Positions 9,134-18,606 are shown, counted from the stretch's first letter. The stretch: DNA of 64,000 nucleotides from Streptomyces benahoarensis (GCF_007280575.1 NZ_VKJP01000002.1:29700-93699); one strand, 5' to 3'. Numbers and translations are program-made. The notes: generated from the sequence alone by a model not told the origin.

Positions 9134-10060
9134 TCAGGCCTCGGTGCGCCGGGTGGTGATCTCCCGCAGTACGTCCATGACCGCTCGGGCGCGGGCGGTC
9201 TGGGTCACGCTCCCCACAGTGGCGATCTTGACTTCGAGCGGCGGTCCACTGTCCCGGAGCTGGAGTTCCGCGACCTCGCCGCCGCCGTAGGTCTGACTGG
9301 TCGCCGGCCGCTGGTTGAGCACGGAGTAGCCGAGTCCGCGTGCCACCAGGGAGCGCACGGTCTCGTAGCTCTGGGTGCGGTAGCGGACATCGGGCGCGGT
9401 GCCGGTGGCGGCCACCAGCGAGCGGAAGTAGTCGCGGCTGTGGGGAAGGTCGAGGAGGACGAGCGGTTCCGCGGACAGTTCGGCCAGCTCCACACTGCCC
9501 TGACCGGCCAGCGGATGATCGGCCGACACGATGACATACGCCGGGGCGCGGGCGATCGTCTCGCCGCGCAGGTCCGGCTCGGCCGACAGACCGAGGTCGT
9601 AGGTGAGGGCGAAGTCGATGCGCCCCGCCGCCAGGGCTTGGACGAGCTGGTCCGTCTCCGCCTCCACGACGTCGATCTCGATGCCCGGATGGCGTCGGGT
9701 GCACTCGCTGAACAAGGGTGGCAGGTAGTAGGGGGCCAGGGTCACGAAACAGCCGACGGCCACCGGCCCGGAGAGGGACTCACCGCCTCCCCGGGCCTCC
9801 CGTTCGACCTCGCGGGCGCGGCCCAGCAGTTCCCGTGCCTGCTGCCGGAGCCTCTCCCCGGCGGGTGTGAGCGTCAGACCCCGGCCCCGTCGGCGGATGA
9901 ACAGCTGCACCCGCAGGTCCCGCTCCAGGTTGTGGACGGCCGTGGAGACGGCGGACTGCGCGATGTGCAGCTCCGCCGACGCCTCCGTCATCGAACCGCG
10001 TTCGGCAGCGACAAGGAAATAGCGGAGCTGAACGAGCGTGAAACCCACTGGTGACGTCAT
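9134..10060 (-). CDS. LysR-family transcriptional regulator
   Basis: A 308-aa LysR protein. The N-terminal winged HTH is clear (FTLVQLRYFLVAAERGSMTEASAELHIAQSAVSTAV, within about residues 7-45). It is followed by the linker helix and a periplasmic-binding-protein-like effector domain (about 95-295, GPVAVGCFVTLAPYYLPPLF). The ATG lies only 38 bp downstream of the MHS transporter gene on the same strand, so it is probably the last gene of the monooxygenase-RidA operon. It may autoregulate or adjust that operon in addition to the divergent PucR regulator at 15608. Confidence 0.9.
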   Translation of the reverse strand: MTSPVGFTLVQLRYFLVAAERGSMTEASAELHIAQSAVSTAVHNLERDLRVQLFIRRRGRGLTLTPAGERLRQQARELLGRAREVEREARGGGESLSGPVAVGCFVTLAPYYLPPLFSECTRRHPGIEIDVVEAETDQLVQALAAGRIDFALTYDLGLSAEPDLRGETIARAPAYVIVSADHPLAGQGSVELAELSAEPLVLLDLPHSRDYFRSLVAATGTAPDVRYRTQSYETVRSLVARGLGYSVLNQRPATSQTYGGGEVAELQLRDSGPPLEVKIATVGSVTQTARARAVMDVLREITTRRTEA

Positions 10061-10098
10061 ACGTGGCCCTTGCGCCTGGTGATCCGGTCGGGCCGACC

Positions 10099-11472
10099 CT
10101 ATTGCGGCGCCGGCTGAGGGGCCTCAAGGGGCACCGCCGCTTCGGACATGTCCTCGGGGTGCAGCAGGGCGGAACCGGCGGTCTCCCGCAGGGACAGGGC
10201 GGCGACGAGACCGCCGACGGCGAACACCATCAGGTACGGGCCGGGTGCCAGGGTGCTGCCGGTCGCGGAGATGAGCACGGTCATCAGGTACGGCACGGTC
10301 CCGGCGAACAGGGCGGCGGTGAGGTTGTAGGCGACGGACAGACCGCTCTGCCGCGTGCGGGTGGGGAAGATCTCCGCCGACCACACCGCGTACGTGCCGA
10401 GAATCGCCGCCAGAATCACACCGAGCAGCAGACCGGCGATCCACGTCCCGACGAGCCCGGTCCGCATCAGCAGAAAGGCCGGGGTGGAGACGACCAGCAG
10501 GGCGGCCGTCGCCCCGACGAACACCGGCTTGCGCCCCACCCGGTCGGACAGCAGCCCGAACAACGGCACGAGCACAAGGCCGAGCAGCGAGATCGCCGTG
10601 GCCAGCAGGGCGGCGTTGTCGGCCGAGTGCCCCAGGTGGTCGGTCTCGTAGGTGACGAGGTAGGTCAGCACCGCGTAGAAGGGCACGTGCATGGCCGCCA
10701 TCAGACCCGCCGCCTGGAGCAACTGCCGCTTGTGGTGGCGCAGAAGCTCCCGCGCGGGGCTGCACGGGACGGAGTCGTTGGCTTCGAGCGTCCGGTACTC
10801 CGGGGTGTCCTCGATCTTGTTGCGGATGATGAAGCCGATGACGCCCAGCGGCGCGGAGACGAGGAAGGGGATGCGCCAGCCCCAGGAGGTCAGCTGGTCG
10901 GCGTCGAGTCCCGTCGACAGCAGCAGGAAGACTAACGAGCCGGCGAGGAAGCCGAGCAGGGAGCCGACCTCCAGCCAGCTCACGCCGAAGCCGCGGCGGC
11001 GCCGGGGCGCGCTCTCGGCGAGGAAGCTCGCCGCGCTGCCGAACTCACCGCCCGCGGCGAAGCCCTGGATCAGGCGCAGGACCACCAGGAACACGGGGGC
11101 GGCGATCCCGATCGATGCGTAGCCGGGCAGCAGACCGATCCCCAGGGTCGCGCCGGACATCAGGAAGATGACCAGCGACAGGGTGCGCTTGCGGCCGATC
11201 CGGTCGCCGAGCGGCCCGAACACCAGGGCGCCGACCGGCCGGATGCCGAACGACACGGCGAACACACCGAACACGGCGAGCAGTCCGGTCGTGCTGTCCT
11301 CGGCCGGGAAGAACACGGCCGCGACGGTACCGGCGAGATAGGCGTAGGCGGCCCAGTCGAACCAGTGCACGAACACGCCGATGGCTCCCGCGGCGACGCT
11401 CCTGCGCAGGTCGACCACGTCGGTGGGCACCGCGACTTCGGTCTCTGCGGTACCGCTGTTACAGGTGCGCAT
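10099..11472 (-). CDS. MFS transporter, MHS family, with a TTA codon
   Basis: A 457-aa MHS-family permease. ATG 11472 is chosen because AAGGAGG lies five bases upstream; the frame upstream is Arg/Pro-rich noise. Signature sequences are FVHWFDWAAYAYLAG and the loop GPLGDRIGRKRT. About 12 helices are evident. It probably imports the substrate of the catabolic operon that precedes it (M20 amidohydrolase, DUF1028, RidA, monooxygenase), from which it is separated by 244 bp. Codon 180 is TTA (10935-10933), a rare codon in Streptomyces read by the developmental tRNA bldA. Translation may therefore be growth-phase dependent. Confidence 0.9.
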   Translation of the reverse strand: MRTCNSGTAETEVAVPTDVVDLRRSVAAGAIGVFVHWFDWAAYAYLAGTVAAVFFPAEDSTTGLLAVFGVFAVSFGIRPVGALVFGPLGDRIGRKRTLSLVIFLMSGATLGIGLLPGYASIGIAAPVFLVVLRLIQGFAAGGEFGSAASFLAESAPRRRRGFGVSWLEVGSLLGFLAGSLVFLLLSTGLDADQLTSWGWRIPFLVSAPLGVIGFIIRNKIEDTPEYRTLEANDSVPCSPARELLRHHKRQLLQAAGLMAAMHVPFYAVLTYLVTYETDHLGHSADNAALLATAISLLGLVLVPLFGLLSDRVGRKPVFVGATAALLVVSTPAFLLMRTGLVGTWIAGLLLGVILAAILGTYAVWSAEIFPTRTRQSGLSVAYNLTAALFAGTVPYLMTVLISATGSTLAPGPYLMVFAVGGLVAALSLRETAGSALLHPEDMSEAAVPLEAPQPAPQ

Positions 11473-11716
11473 GCGCGCCTCCTTGTGAGGACGGGGAAAA
11501 GGGGCCGGAGCTGTGCGGGTGCCGCCGGCGCGGTGTTCTCGGAGCGCGGGCAGGCCGGTGAGGGCGGCGGGGCTGGTGAGCTCGTGGAGTTCCGTCCCGG
11601 TCACCTGCTCGCGCTCGCGTATGAGGGCGAGCGCGGGCAGGCCGGTGTGGCAGCGCCGGGAGCGCCCCGGGTGCGGCCGTCGGGATCGTCTCCGGCCACG
11701 GCGGCGGCCGTCCCTG

Positions 11717-12865
11717 TCACGCCGTCGCTTCCCCGGCTGACGTGGCTCGGTCCACGCCGGTCCAGGCGAGCGCGACGGCCCCGTCGAGCAGGGCGCGTTG
11801 TGCCGTCCCGCCCACGCAGTACGCGGCGAACTCGTGCTGGTGGTTGGTGGCGGGCAGGGAGCCGATGCCGATGTAGGGGTGGATGGCCGGCACCGCCTGC
11901 GAGACGTTGCCCATGTCGGTGGAGGCGCGGTTCATTCGTGCGGCCTGGCCGGGCGGCGCGAACTCCCTGCCCAGGGAAAGGGCGTTCGCACGGTAGTGGC
12001 CGAGGGCGGTCTCGTCCGTGCGGAACTCCGCGTACGGCTTGCTCTCCGGCTCGATCTCCAGCTCGCAGCCTGTCGCGAGGGCACCGGCCTCGAAGGCCCG
12101 CATGATGCGTGGCTCAAGCTCGGCCAGTTCGGCGAGCGTCTCCGCCCGCACGTACCACCGGCCGGTGGACCGCTCCGGGATGGCGTTCGGGGCGTCCCCG
12201 GCGTGGGTCACCACACCGTGCACCCGGGCCGAGGCCGGCAGTTGCTGGCGGAGCAGACCGATCGCGACCTGGGCCACGGTGAAGGCGTCGGCCGCGTTGA
12301 CCCCGGCCTCCGGATAGGCCGCGGCGTGCGCGGACTTCCCGGTGTAGGAGATCCGGGAGTGGCTGACCGCGAACGGCCGGGCCTCGGCGACATCGACCGG
12401 CGCCGGGTGCACCATCATCGCGAGGTCCACTCCGGCGAAGGCGCCGCGGTCGAGCATCTCGATCTTGCCGCCGCCGCCTTCCTCGGCCGGGGTGCCGTAG
12501 ACCTCGACGGTGAGGCCGGCGTCATCGGCGACGGCGGCCAGGCCGAGCGCGGCCCCCACCGAACTCGCCGCGATGAGATTGTGCCCGCACGCGTGGCCGA
12601 GGCCGGGCAGCGCGTCGTACTCGGCACACAGAGCGATCCGGACGGGCCCGCTGCCGATCCGGGCGTGGAACGCCGTCTCCAGGCCCACGTAGGACGAGGT
12701 GACGTCGAATCCGGCGCGGTCGAGCAGTTCCGGCACGGCGGCCGCGGCCCGGTGTTCCTCCCAGGCGGTCTCCGGGTCGGCGTGCAGCCGCTCGGAGAGG
12801 TCGATCAGCTCCTCCGCACGGCGGTCGACCGCCTGCCGGGCCGCCTCCTTCAGCGCGCCCCTCAC
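11717..12865 (-). CDS. M20-family amidohydrolase (aminoacylase/AbgB-like)
   Basis: A 382-aa metallohydrolase starting at GTG 12865, which overlaps the DUF1028 stop (GTGA). Metal-site motifs of the M20D group are visible: GLGHACGHNLI, TPAEEGGGGK with the catalytic glutamate, MMVHPAP, and SAHAAAYPEAGVNA in the dimerisation domain. Near the C-terminus is NRASTDMGNVS. Such enzymes hydrolyse N-acyl amino acids, hippurate or aminobenzoyl-glutamate in the cytoplasm. It sits third in a tightly coupled operon (monooxygenase, RidA, DUF1028, M20), suggesting deacylation or amide cleavage of the imported compound. The substrate cannot be read from the sequence. Confidence 0.88.
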   Translation of the reverse strand: MRGALKEAARQAVDRRAEELIDLSERLHADPETAWEEHRAAAAVPELLDRAGFDVTSSYVGLETAFHARIGSGPVRIALCAEYDALPGLGHACGHNLIAASSVGAALGLAAVADDAGLTVEVYGTPAEEGGGGKIEMLDRGAFAGVDLAMMVHPAPVDVAEARPFAVSHSRISYTGKSAHAAAYPEAGVNAADAFTVAQVAIGLLRQQLPASARVHGVVTHAGDAPNAIPERSTGRWYVRAETLAELAELEPRIMRAFEAGALATGCELEIEPESKPYAEFRTDETALGHYRANALSLGREFAPPGQAARMNRASTDMGNVSQAVPAIHPYIGIGSLPATNHQHEFAAYCVGGTAQRALLDGAVALAWTGVDRATSAGEATA

Positions 12866-13536
12866 AGGTCGCCCGGGACGCCGTACGAAGGGGAGGTGGC
12901 CGGGTCGAGGCCGCGCCGTACGTAGTCGTCCCGCTGCGGCAGCCAGACGTCAAGGAGTTCGCCGAGCCGGTCCACGGGATCATCGGCCCGGTCGACCCGC
13001 AGATCGGTCACGCGCCAGTCCACGTCCGCGACGACCGCCAGGCCCGCGGAGTACACCGGCCCCTCCTCGCCACCGGCCGCGACGGCGGCCTTCAGGGCAG
13101 TGATCAGACGCTCTTCGAGCTCCCCGGTGGCCTCGGCGTAGGCATCGAGGAGAACGCCGGGGATGTGCGCGCCGGACAGCATGTTGCCGGCCGCCACCGC
13201 GCCGTCCGCGGTGGCCGAACCGTGCGTGCCGAGCGTCCGCGAACCGCTGTGGGCGAACCCGGCACCGGAGCGGCCGAGGACGGTCAGCTGCCGGTACTCG
13301 ATGCTCTTCGCGTTACGGTTCGCGCCGGTGACGTCGGCCAGGGCGCGTTCCGCGTCACCGTGGTCCGCCAACCCCTCCAGGAGGCTCGTGCCGAGCGTCG
13401 GGTCGGTGATGTTCTGCGAGGCCGCCGCGCCGACCCCGGGCCGCAGGTGAGCGACCCGGGCGAACACGGCCGGACTCGACGAGCTGGCCACGACGCCGAA
13501 TCGCTCACCGTCGCGTACGACAAGGGAGAATGTCAT
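12862..13536 (-). CDS. DUF1028 family protein
   Basis: A 224-aa protein whose ATG at 13536 follows a strong GAGGAGG site and overlaps the RidA stop (ATGA). The N-terminus MTFSLVVRDGERFGVVASS and the segment VGAAASQNITDPTLG are characteristic of DUF1028. That family is predicted to have an Ntn-hydrolase-like fold and is repeatedly found with RidA, M20 peptidases and amino-acid or monooxygenase genes. The molecular role is not established. Context suggests cleavage or processing of an amide or cyclic nitrogen compound between the monooxygenase and the M20 enzyme. Confidence 0.85.
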   Translation of the reverse strand: MTFSLVVRDGERFGVVASSSSPAVFARVAHLRPGVGAAASQNITDPTLGTSLLEGLADHGDAERALADVTGANRNAKSIEYRQLTVLGRSGAGFAHSGSRTLGTHGSATADGAVAAGNMLSGAHIPGVLLDAYAEATGELEERLITALKAAVAAGGEEGPVYSAGLAVVADVDWRVTDLRVDRADDPVDRLGELLDVWLPQRDDYVRRGLDPATSPSYGVPGDL

Positions 13537-14012
13537 ACCAGTTCCTCCTCGGGGATCACGGCGATCGCGTCGATCTCGCACAGCCACTCCGGGCGGGCGA
13601 GGGCGGAGACCACCAGGCCGGTGGAGATGGGGTGCACGCCCTTGGTCCAGCGGCCCACGGTGCGGTACACCGCCTCGCGGTAGCGCGGGTCGATCAGGTA
13701 GATGGTCACCTTGACCAGGTGCTCCATGCGGCTGCCCGCTTCTTCGAGCAGCATCTTGATGTTGGCCATGGCCTGCTCGGCCTGGGCCTCGGCGTCGCCG
13801 ATGCCCACGGACTCGCTGGTGTCGAGGTCCTGGCCGATCTGGCCCCGCACGTACACCGTGTTGCCGGCGACGACGGCCTGGCAGAGGTCGTTGTCGAGGT
13901 TCTGCTCCGGATAGGTGTCGCAGGTGTTGAACGGACGGATCCGGGTGTGCCCGCCGGCGACGATCGGGGCATTCGCCCGGCGGCCCTCACTGGTTGAGGT
14001 CGTGGAGGTCAT
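13533..14012 (-). CDS. RidA (YjgF/UK114) family deaminase-like protein
   Basis: A 159-aa member of the YjgF/YER057c/UK114 family with an ATG after GAGGAG. The core starts near residue 25 and includes GNTVYVRGQIGQD, AMANIKMLLEEAGSRMEHLVKVTIYL and the C-terminal ARPEWLCEIDAIAV. The last contains the arginine position that binds the carboxylate of enamine/imine substrates in RidA. It is about 30 residues longer than housekeeping RidA at the N-terminus, as in pathway-specific homologues. The likely role is hydrolysis of a reactive imine/enamine intermediate made by the adjacent monooxygenase pathway. It lies 10 bp after the monooxygenase gene. Confidence 0.88.
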   Translation of the reverse strand: MTSTTSTSEGRRANAPIVAGGHTRIRPFNTCDTYPEQNLDNDLCQAVVAGNTVYVRGQIGQDLDTSESVGIGDAEAQAEQAMANIKMLLEEAGSRMEHLVKVTIYLIDPRYREAVYRTVGRWTKGVHPISTGLVVSALARPEWLCEIDAIAVIPEEELV

Positions 14013-14022
14013 CGTCTGCTCC

Positions 14023-15309
14023 TCAGTGCTTCCGGGCCGCCGTCGCGGCGTCGGTCCGGTCAGTGGGGTCGTACGTGAGGTAGCCCCGTTGGGTCGTGAT
14101 GTGGTCGGCGACGTACCTGGCGTCGTGCCATACGCCCCAGATGAAGCTCGACCCGCGGCGGGACAACCAGGGCAGGCCCAGGAAGTAGACGCCGGGTTCG
14201 GAGGACACTCCCCGTCGGTGCTTCGGCCGGCCGTCCTCGTCGAATGCGTCGACGCCGAGCCAGCTGTAGTCGGTGGCGAAACCCGTTGCCCAGACGATGG
14301 AGGTGACGCCGGCCCCGGCCAGGTCGAGCTCCAGGAGAGGGCTGGTCACGCAGTCCGGGTCGGCCCCGAGGACGTGGGCCTCCGGCTCCTCGGGGAAGTC
14401 GAGCCCGTTGCGCTCGACATACGCGTCGGCGGCTCGGAGGAATTCCAGGTACTTGGCGTCGCCGAAGGCGATGTTCGCGGCGAGATCCGGCGCGAAGCAC
14501 AGCACGCCGTCGTCGTAGGACGCGGTGAGGCCGACGAGTTCGATGCCGGTGCCGGCCAGGGCGCGGAAGTCCACGGTATGACCGCCACGGGCACCGCTGA
14601 CCGCGATGGTGACGTGCTCTGCACCTTGGGGAGGCGTCTCCGCGTCCCAGATCCCGAGCACACCGAGCCACCAGCAGAAGTCACGTCCGCGGTACTCGCG
14701 GGGCGGACGGTCGTGCGGGCCGACGGAGAGATGGACGCAACGGCCGGACCGGCGCAGTTCGTCGGCGATCTGGACCCCCGAGGAACCGGCCCCGACGACG
14801 AGGACCGCGCCCTCGGGCAGCTGCTGCGGGTTGCGGTATCCACTGGAGTGGATCTGCACGGGGACGGCGTCGTCAGGAACGATGGGCGGGATCACGGGCC
14901 GCTGGAACGGTCCGGTCGCGGCCACCACGAAGCGCGCGTCGATGGAGCCCTCTGACGTCTCGACGCGGAAGCCGGGCCGGTCGGCGCGCTTCCGCACCGA
15001 GGTCACTTCGACACCGCACCGGATCGGGGCGCCTATCTTCTCGGCGTACGCGGCGAAGTAGTCCGCGACCTGCTCCTTCGACGCGAAGGCGTCGGGGGCG
15101 ACGTCGGGGAACTCCAGGCCAGGGAACCGGTCGTGCCACGCGGGCCCATTCGCGACCAGGGAATCCCACCGCTCGGAGTGCCACCGCTCGGCGATCCGCT
15201 GCCGCTCCAGGACGATGTGCGGCACGCCGTGGGCGCCCAGGTGCTCGCTCATCGCCACGCCTGCCTGGCCCGCCCCGACGACGACTACTTCGGTCTCTTC
15301 ACTCGCCAT
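14023..15309 (-). CDS. Flavin-containing monooxygenase (CzcO-like)
   Basis: A 428-aa FAD/NADPH oxidoreductase, first gene of the operon running to 10099. ATG 15309 has GGAGG five bases upstream. The FAD Rossmann motif GAGQAG lies at residues 12-17. A second nucleotide-binding motif, GAGSSGVQIADEL, lies near residue 170 for NADPH. The segment ATGFATDYSWLG near residue 340 is typical of this group. These enzymes oxygenate nitrogen, sulfur or carbonyl groups of small molecules. With RidA, DUF1028 and M20 downstream it probably opens an N-containing substrate. Expression is presumably controlled from the 299-bp divergent region shared with the PucR regulator. Confidence 0.88.
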   Translation of the reverse strand: MASEETEVVVVGAGQAGVAMSEHLGAHGVPHIVLERQRIAERWHSERWDSLVANGPAWHDRFPGLEFPDVAPDAFASKEQVADYFAAYAEKIGAPIRCGVEVTSVRKRADRPGFRVETSEGSIDARFVVAATGPFQRPVIPPIVPDDAVPVQIHSSGYRNPQQLPEGAVLVVGAGSSGVQIADELRRSGRCVHLSVGPHDRPPREYRGRDFCWWLGVLGIWDAETPPQGAEHVTIAVSGARGGHTVDFRALAGTGIELVGLTASYDDGVLCFAPDLAANIAFGDAKYLEFLRAADAYVERNGLDFPEEPEAHVLGADPDCVTSPLLELDLAGAGVTSIVWATGFATDYSWLGVDAFDEDGRPKHRRGVSSEPGVYFLGLPWLSRRGSSFIWGVWHDARYVADHITTQRGYLTYDPTDRTDAATAARKH

Positions 15310-15607
15310 GTCTGCCTCCACTCAGGCGGTAGTCCATCCCGGTGTCGCATTGACTGTGCTACCGCATGAGGCATCCTTGGGCGCGCCCATGAAACTGTCC
15401 AACAGATGTTTTCGTTATGAGAGATCTACTTTTTAGATCTACCCTGACCTCCGCTTTCCGTGAGGGGCCCCTCACCGGGCGGGCCCGGCGTCCGGCATCC
15501 GCGGGGCACCTCATTCGCGGAAGACCGCACCTGCTTCACTCCTCCTCGGGGCTGGGGCCAGGTGTGGTGCAGGATGATGAGTCGGATGAGGCGAGCAGGT
15601 GGTGCCC
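15310..15607. promoter_or_regulatory. Divergent promoter region between monooxygenase operon and PucR gene
   Basis: A 298-bp gene-free region between divergently transcribed genes, AT-richer than its surroundings. It contains a clear inverted repeat at 15422-15440, AGATCTA-CTTTT-TAGATCT (7-bp arms, 5-nt spacer). This is a good candidate operator for the PucR protein encoded immediately to the right. I could not fix -35/-10 elements with confidence. Confidence 0.5.
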
Positions 15608-17224
15608 ATGATCAGTGTCCAGTGGCTTCTCGACGCCGTGGGACCGTCCGTGCTGTCAGAGGTGTGCGCTCCTGGCGGGGTTTCCGTCCCGGTGGGCGAG
15701 GTGGTGATCGCCGAACCCCACGGCGAGCTTGAACTGCGCCCGGGTGACGTCGTTCTTGGCGTGAACCTGACCGACAGGAGGGCGGCGCTTCGACTGCTGT
15801 CGCAGTGCGCCCTGCAGTCCGCGGGCGCGCTGTTGCTCAAGGCACCGGCGGCCGTTGACGCGGAGGTGACCGCAGCGGCGAGCGCCACGGGAGTGGCACT
15901 GGTGCAGGTCGCGCAGCAGGCAGGGTGGGCCCAGGTGGTGTCACTGTTGCGGGCGGCGCTGGACAGCGAGGGGCTGGCAGAGTCCGCCGCAGGCTTGGGG
16001 ATGGCCGAATCCGGGGACCTGTTCGAGGTGGCCGACGCGATCGCCGGCATCATCGACGCCCCGGTGACCATCGAGGACCGCAGTTCGCGCGTACTTGCCT
16101 ACTCCACGCGGCAGGAGTGCGGCGACGCGGCACGCGTGGCGACGATCGTGGGCCGGAACGTTCCCGACGAGGTGAATGCGCACTACCGGCGGCACGGCGT
16201 CTTTCGCAAGATAGCCCGGGACACGAGGCCCATCTTCGTCCCTGCTGTCGTCGAGGGCACCAAGCCACGACTCGTGGTGCCCATGCGCGCAGGAGGGGAC
16301 ATCCTCGGCTCGATATGGGCCATCGTTCCGGGCCCGGTCCCGGCCGAGCGAGGGGCGGCATTCGCAGCCGCCGCGAACGCTGCGGCCCTGCACCTGCTCC
16401 GTCGGCGTGCGGAGACTGACAGGCAGCGCCTGGTCTTGACGGACCTGGTGGCGCGAGTGCTGCACGGGAAGGAGGGTGCCGCGGACGCAGCACGCCTCCT
16501 CGGGCTGACGGCTGGCCCCTGGCGGGTAATCGCCGTGGACGTGCGCTGCGACGGTGCTGACGAGGCCGAGGCCCAGCGCCTGACGGTCCGGGAACGGCTG
16601 TCCCGGTTCCCCGGCTCACGTCTGCACTCACCAGCGGCCGTGATCGGCGACGTGGTCTACGGCGTGGTGGATGCCCGGGCCGTGGCCCCTGCGTCCCGAC
16701 GCCATTCCGACTGGCTGCGTGAGCTCGGCGAGGCCACCGGCCGGGCCACGCCCCTCGTCGCCGTGGGCGGACTCGCAGCCTCCGTTCCGGAGCTGGCCAC
16801 TTCCCAGGAGCAGGCCGACGACACGCTCGGACTGCTCAGGACCGGGATACTCACGAGCTCCCAGGCCGTCCACGACGACGTGTGGGCCAAGGTGGTCCTC
16901 CGCCGGGCCGCCCTGGCCGCCTCAACCGCCCGGACCACGGAGATCGGACCTCTGCGACGCCTCGTGGACCACGACCGCGTGTGCCGCACCAGCTACGTGC
17001 CGACTCTGGAAGCCTGGCTGGAGGAGATGGGCGATCCCAAGGCCACCGCCGCGAGGCTGCACATCCACCCGAACACGCTCCGCCACCGGATGCGTCGCCT
17101 GCAGGACGTCGTGGAGCTGCACCTGGACAGCCCGGACGTCCGTTTCGCACTACTCCTTCAGCTCACAGCCCTCCGCTACGGCACGGAGACCGGCCCACGC
17201 GCCAAGGAGTACCACCACGCCTGA
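15608..17224 (+). CDS. PucR-family transcriptional regulator
   Basis: A 538-aa regulator; ATG 15608 is preferred over the two GTGs just upstream. The N-terminal domain (about 1-110, including GDVVLGVNLTDRRAALRLL) is the purine-catabolism-regulator-like ligand domain. A GAF/CdaR-like centre follows (IAGIIDAPVTIEDRSSRVLAYS). The C-terminus holds the PucR-type HTH (DPKATAARLHIHPNTLRHRM, about 475-495). Members activate catabolic genes in response to a pathway metabolite. It is divergent from the monooxygenase-RidA operon and followed by alr on the same strand, so both units are likely targets. Confidence 0.9.
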   Translation: MISVQWLLDAVGPSVLSEVCAPGGVSVPVGEVVIAEPHGELELRPGDVVLGVNLTDRRAALRLLSQCALQSAGALLLKAPAAVDAEVTAAASATGVALVQVAQQAGWAQVVSLLRAALDSEGLAESAAGLGMAESGDLFEVADAIAGIIDAPVTIEDRSSRVLAYSTRQECGDAARVATIVGRNVPDEVNAHYRRHGVFRKIARDTRPIFVPAVVEGTKPRLVVPMRAGGDILGSIWAIVPGPVPAERGAAFAAAANAAALHLLRRRAETDRQRLVLTDLVARVLHGKEGAADAARLLGLTAGPWRVIAVDVRCDGADEAEAQRLTVRERLSRFPGSRLHSPAAVIGDVVYGVVDARAVAPASRRHSDWLRELGEATGRATPLVAVGGLAASVPELATSQEQADDTLGLLRTGILTSSQAVHDDVWAKVVLRRAALAASTARTTEIGPLRRLVDHDRVCRTSYVPTLEAWLEEMGDPKATAARLHIHPNTLRHRMRRLQDVVELHLDSPDVRFALLLQLTALRYGTETGPRAKEYHHA

Positions 17225-17406
17225 CGGCCTGTTCGAGTGTCCCCTGCGGTGCCCCGGCGCGTTCACGCCGTCGTTGTCCCAGCCGCACTCCGGATCGCCG
17301 CAACACAGTGCGATGCGCACGATGACGGCACATCGCCCCCATCGCCATCATGGCTCCACCTGTAGCCCAACGGGGCATCGGGTGGATTCCATGGAAGGAC
17401 GACGGC

Positions 17407-18606
17407 GTGACAATCGGCAGTCCCCACAAGGCCACCAACCACACGCACCCGGCGGAGGGGAAAACGCCGCTCACGGAGGCCCGGATCGATCTCGCGGCGA
17501 TCCGCGACAACGCGGCCCGGCTGCGCGATGCGGCAGGTTCCGCCGAAGTAATGGCCGTGGTGAAGGCCGACGGCTATGGGCACGGCATGGTTCCCTGCGC
17601 CCGCGCGGCGCTGGCCGGTGGCGCGACGTGGATCGGCGTTGCCCGCATGCAGGAAGCGTTGATACTGCGCGCCTCGGGCATCAGCAGCCGGATCCTCGCC
17701 TGGCTGCTGGCCCCCGGTGACGACTGGACTTCCGCCCTGGCCGAAGGAATCGAACTGTCTGCCGGCGCCACCTGGGCGGTCGAGGCGGCGGCACAGGCGG
17801 CACAGGCGGCAGGCCGCCCCGGCCTGCTGCACCTGAAGATCGACACCGGGCTGGGGCGCGGCGGCGCCTCGTCCGCCCACTGGCCTGCACTGGTCGAGGC
17901 CGCCTCACGCGCGCAGGCATCCGGGCATGTCCGAGTCGTCGGGATCTGGTCTCATCTGGCCCACGCCGACTCTCCTGGCCATCCCGCATGCGATCGGCAG
18001 GTGGAGAACTTCCGGGACGCGGTCCAGCTGGCACACAAGGCAGGGCTGAGCCCTGAAGTCCTGCACCTGGCCAACTCGGCCGCCACACTCACCCTTCCGC
18101 ACACCCACTTCGACCTTGTGCGCCCCGGGCTGGCGCTCTTCGGGCTGAGCCCGGTGCCGGAGTTGGCCGCCCCGGCCGCCCTGGGACTGCGGCCGGCCAT
18201 GACGCTCACCGCGCGGCTCGTCTCCGTCAAGCGCGTCCCCGCCGGACAAGGAGTCTCCTACGGCCACCGCCACCGCACCTCCTGCGAGACGACGCTCGGG
18301 CTGGTCCCGCTGGGGTACGCGGACGGCGTACCGCGGCACGCTTCCGGCACCGTCCCTGTCCTCGCCGCAGGCCGTTGGCGCACGGTGGCCGGCACGGTCT
18401 GCATGGACCAGTTCGTCGTCGACCTCGACGACGGCACGGCCGCAGTCGGCGACGAGGTCGTGCTCTTCGGCCCCGGAGACCACGGAGAGCCCGGCGCCGA
18501 GGACTGGGCGCGTGCCGCCGGCACCATCTCCCACGAGATCGTCACGCGCATCGGTGCCCGCGTACCGCGTTCGTACACCGATGGTTTCAGCCCGGACGAA
18601 CGCTGA
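17407..18606 (+). CDS. alr: Alanine racemase
   Basis: A 399-aa PLP-dependent fold-type III racemase. GTG 17407 follows GGAAGGA at a good distance; the longer frame from 17350 adds an unconserved leader. The PLP lysine lies in VVKADGYGHG, the other-face catalytic tyrosine in GVSYGHR, and the conserved MDQF and GYADGVPR motifs follow. The enzyme interconverts L- and D-alanine for peptidoglycan or D-amino-acid use. Its place behind a PucR regulator and away from cell-wall genes suggests a catabolic second copy (DadX-like) working with the RidA/M20 operon. Substrate breadth beyond alanine is possible. It may also confer D-cycloserine tolerance by dosage. Confidence 0.9.
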   Translation: MTIGSPHKATNHTHPAEGKTPLTEARIDLAAIRDNAARLRDAAGSAEVMAVVKADGYGHGMVPCARAALAGGATWIGVARMQEALILRASGISSRILAWLLAPGDDWTSALAEGIELSAGATWAVEAAAQAAQAAGRPGLLHLKIDTGLGRGGASSAHWPALVEAASRAQASGHVRVVGIWSHLAHADSPGHPACDRQVENFRDAVQLAHKAGLSPEVLHLANSAATLTLPHTHFDLVRPGLALFGLSPVPELAAPAALGLRPAMTLTARLVSVKRVPAGQGVSYGHRHRTSCETTLGLVPLGYADGVPRHASGTVPVLAAGRWRTVAGTVCMDQFVVDLDDGTAAVGDEVVLFGPGDHGEPGAEDWARAAGTISHEIVTRIGARVPRSYTDGFSPDER

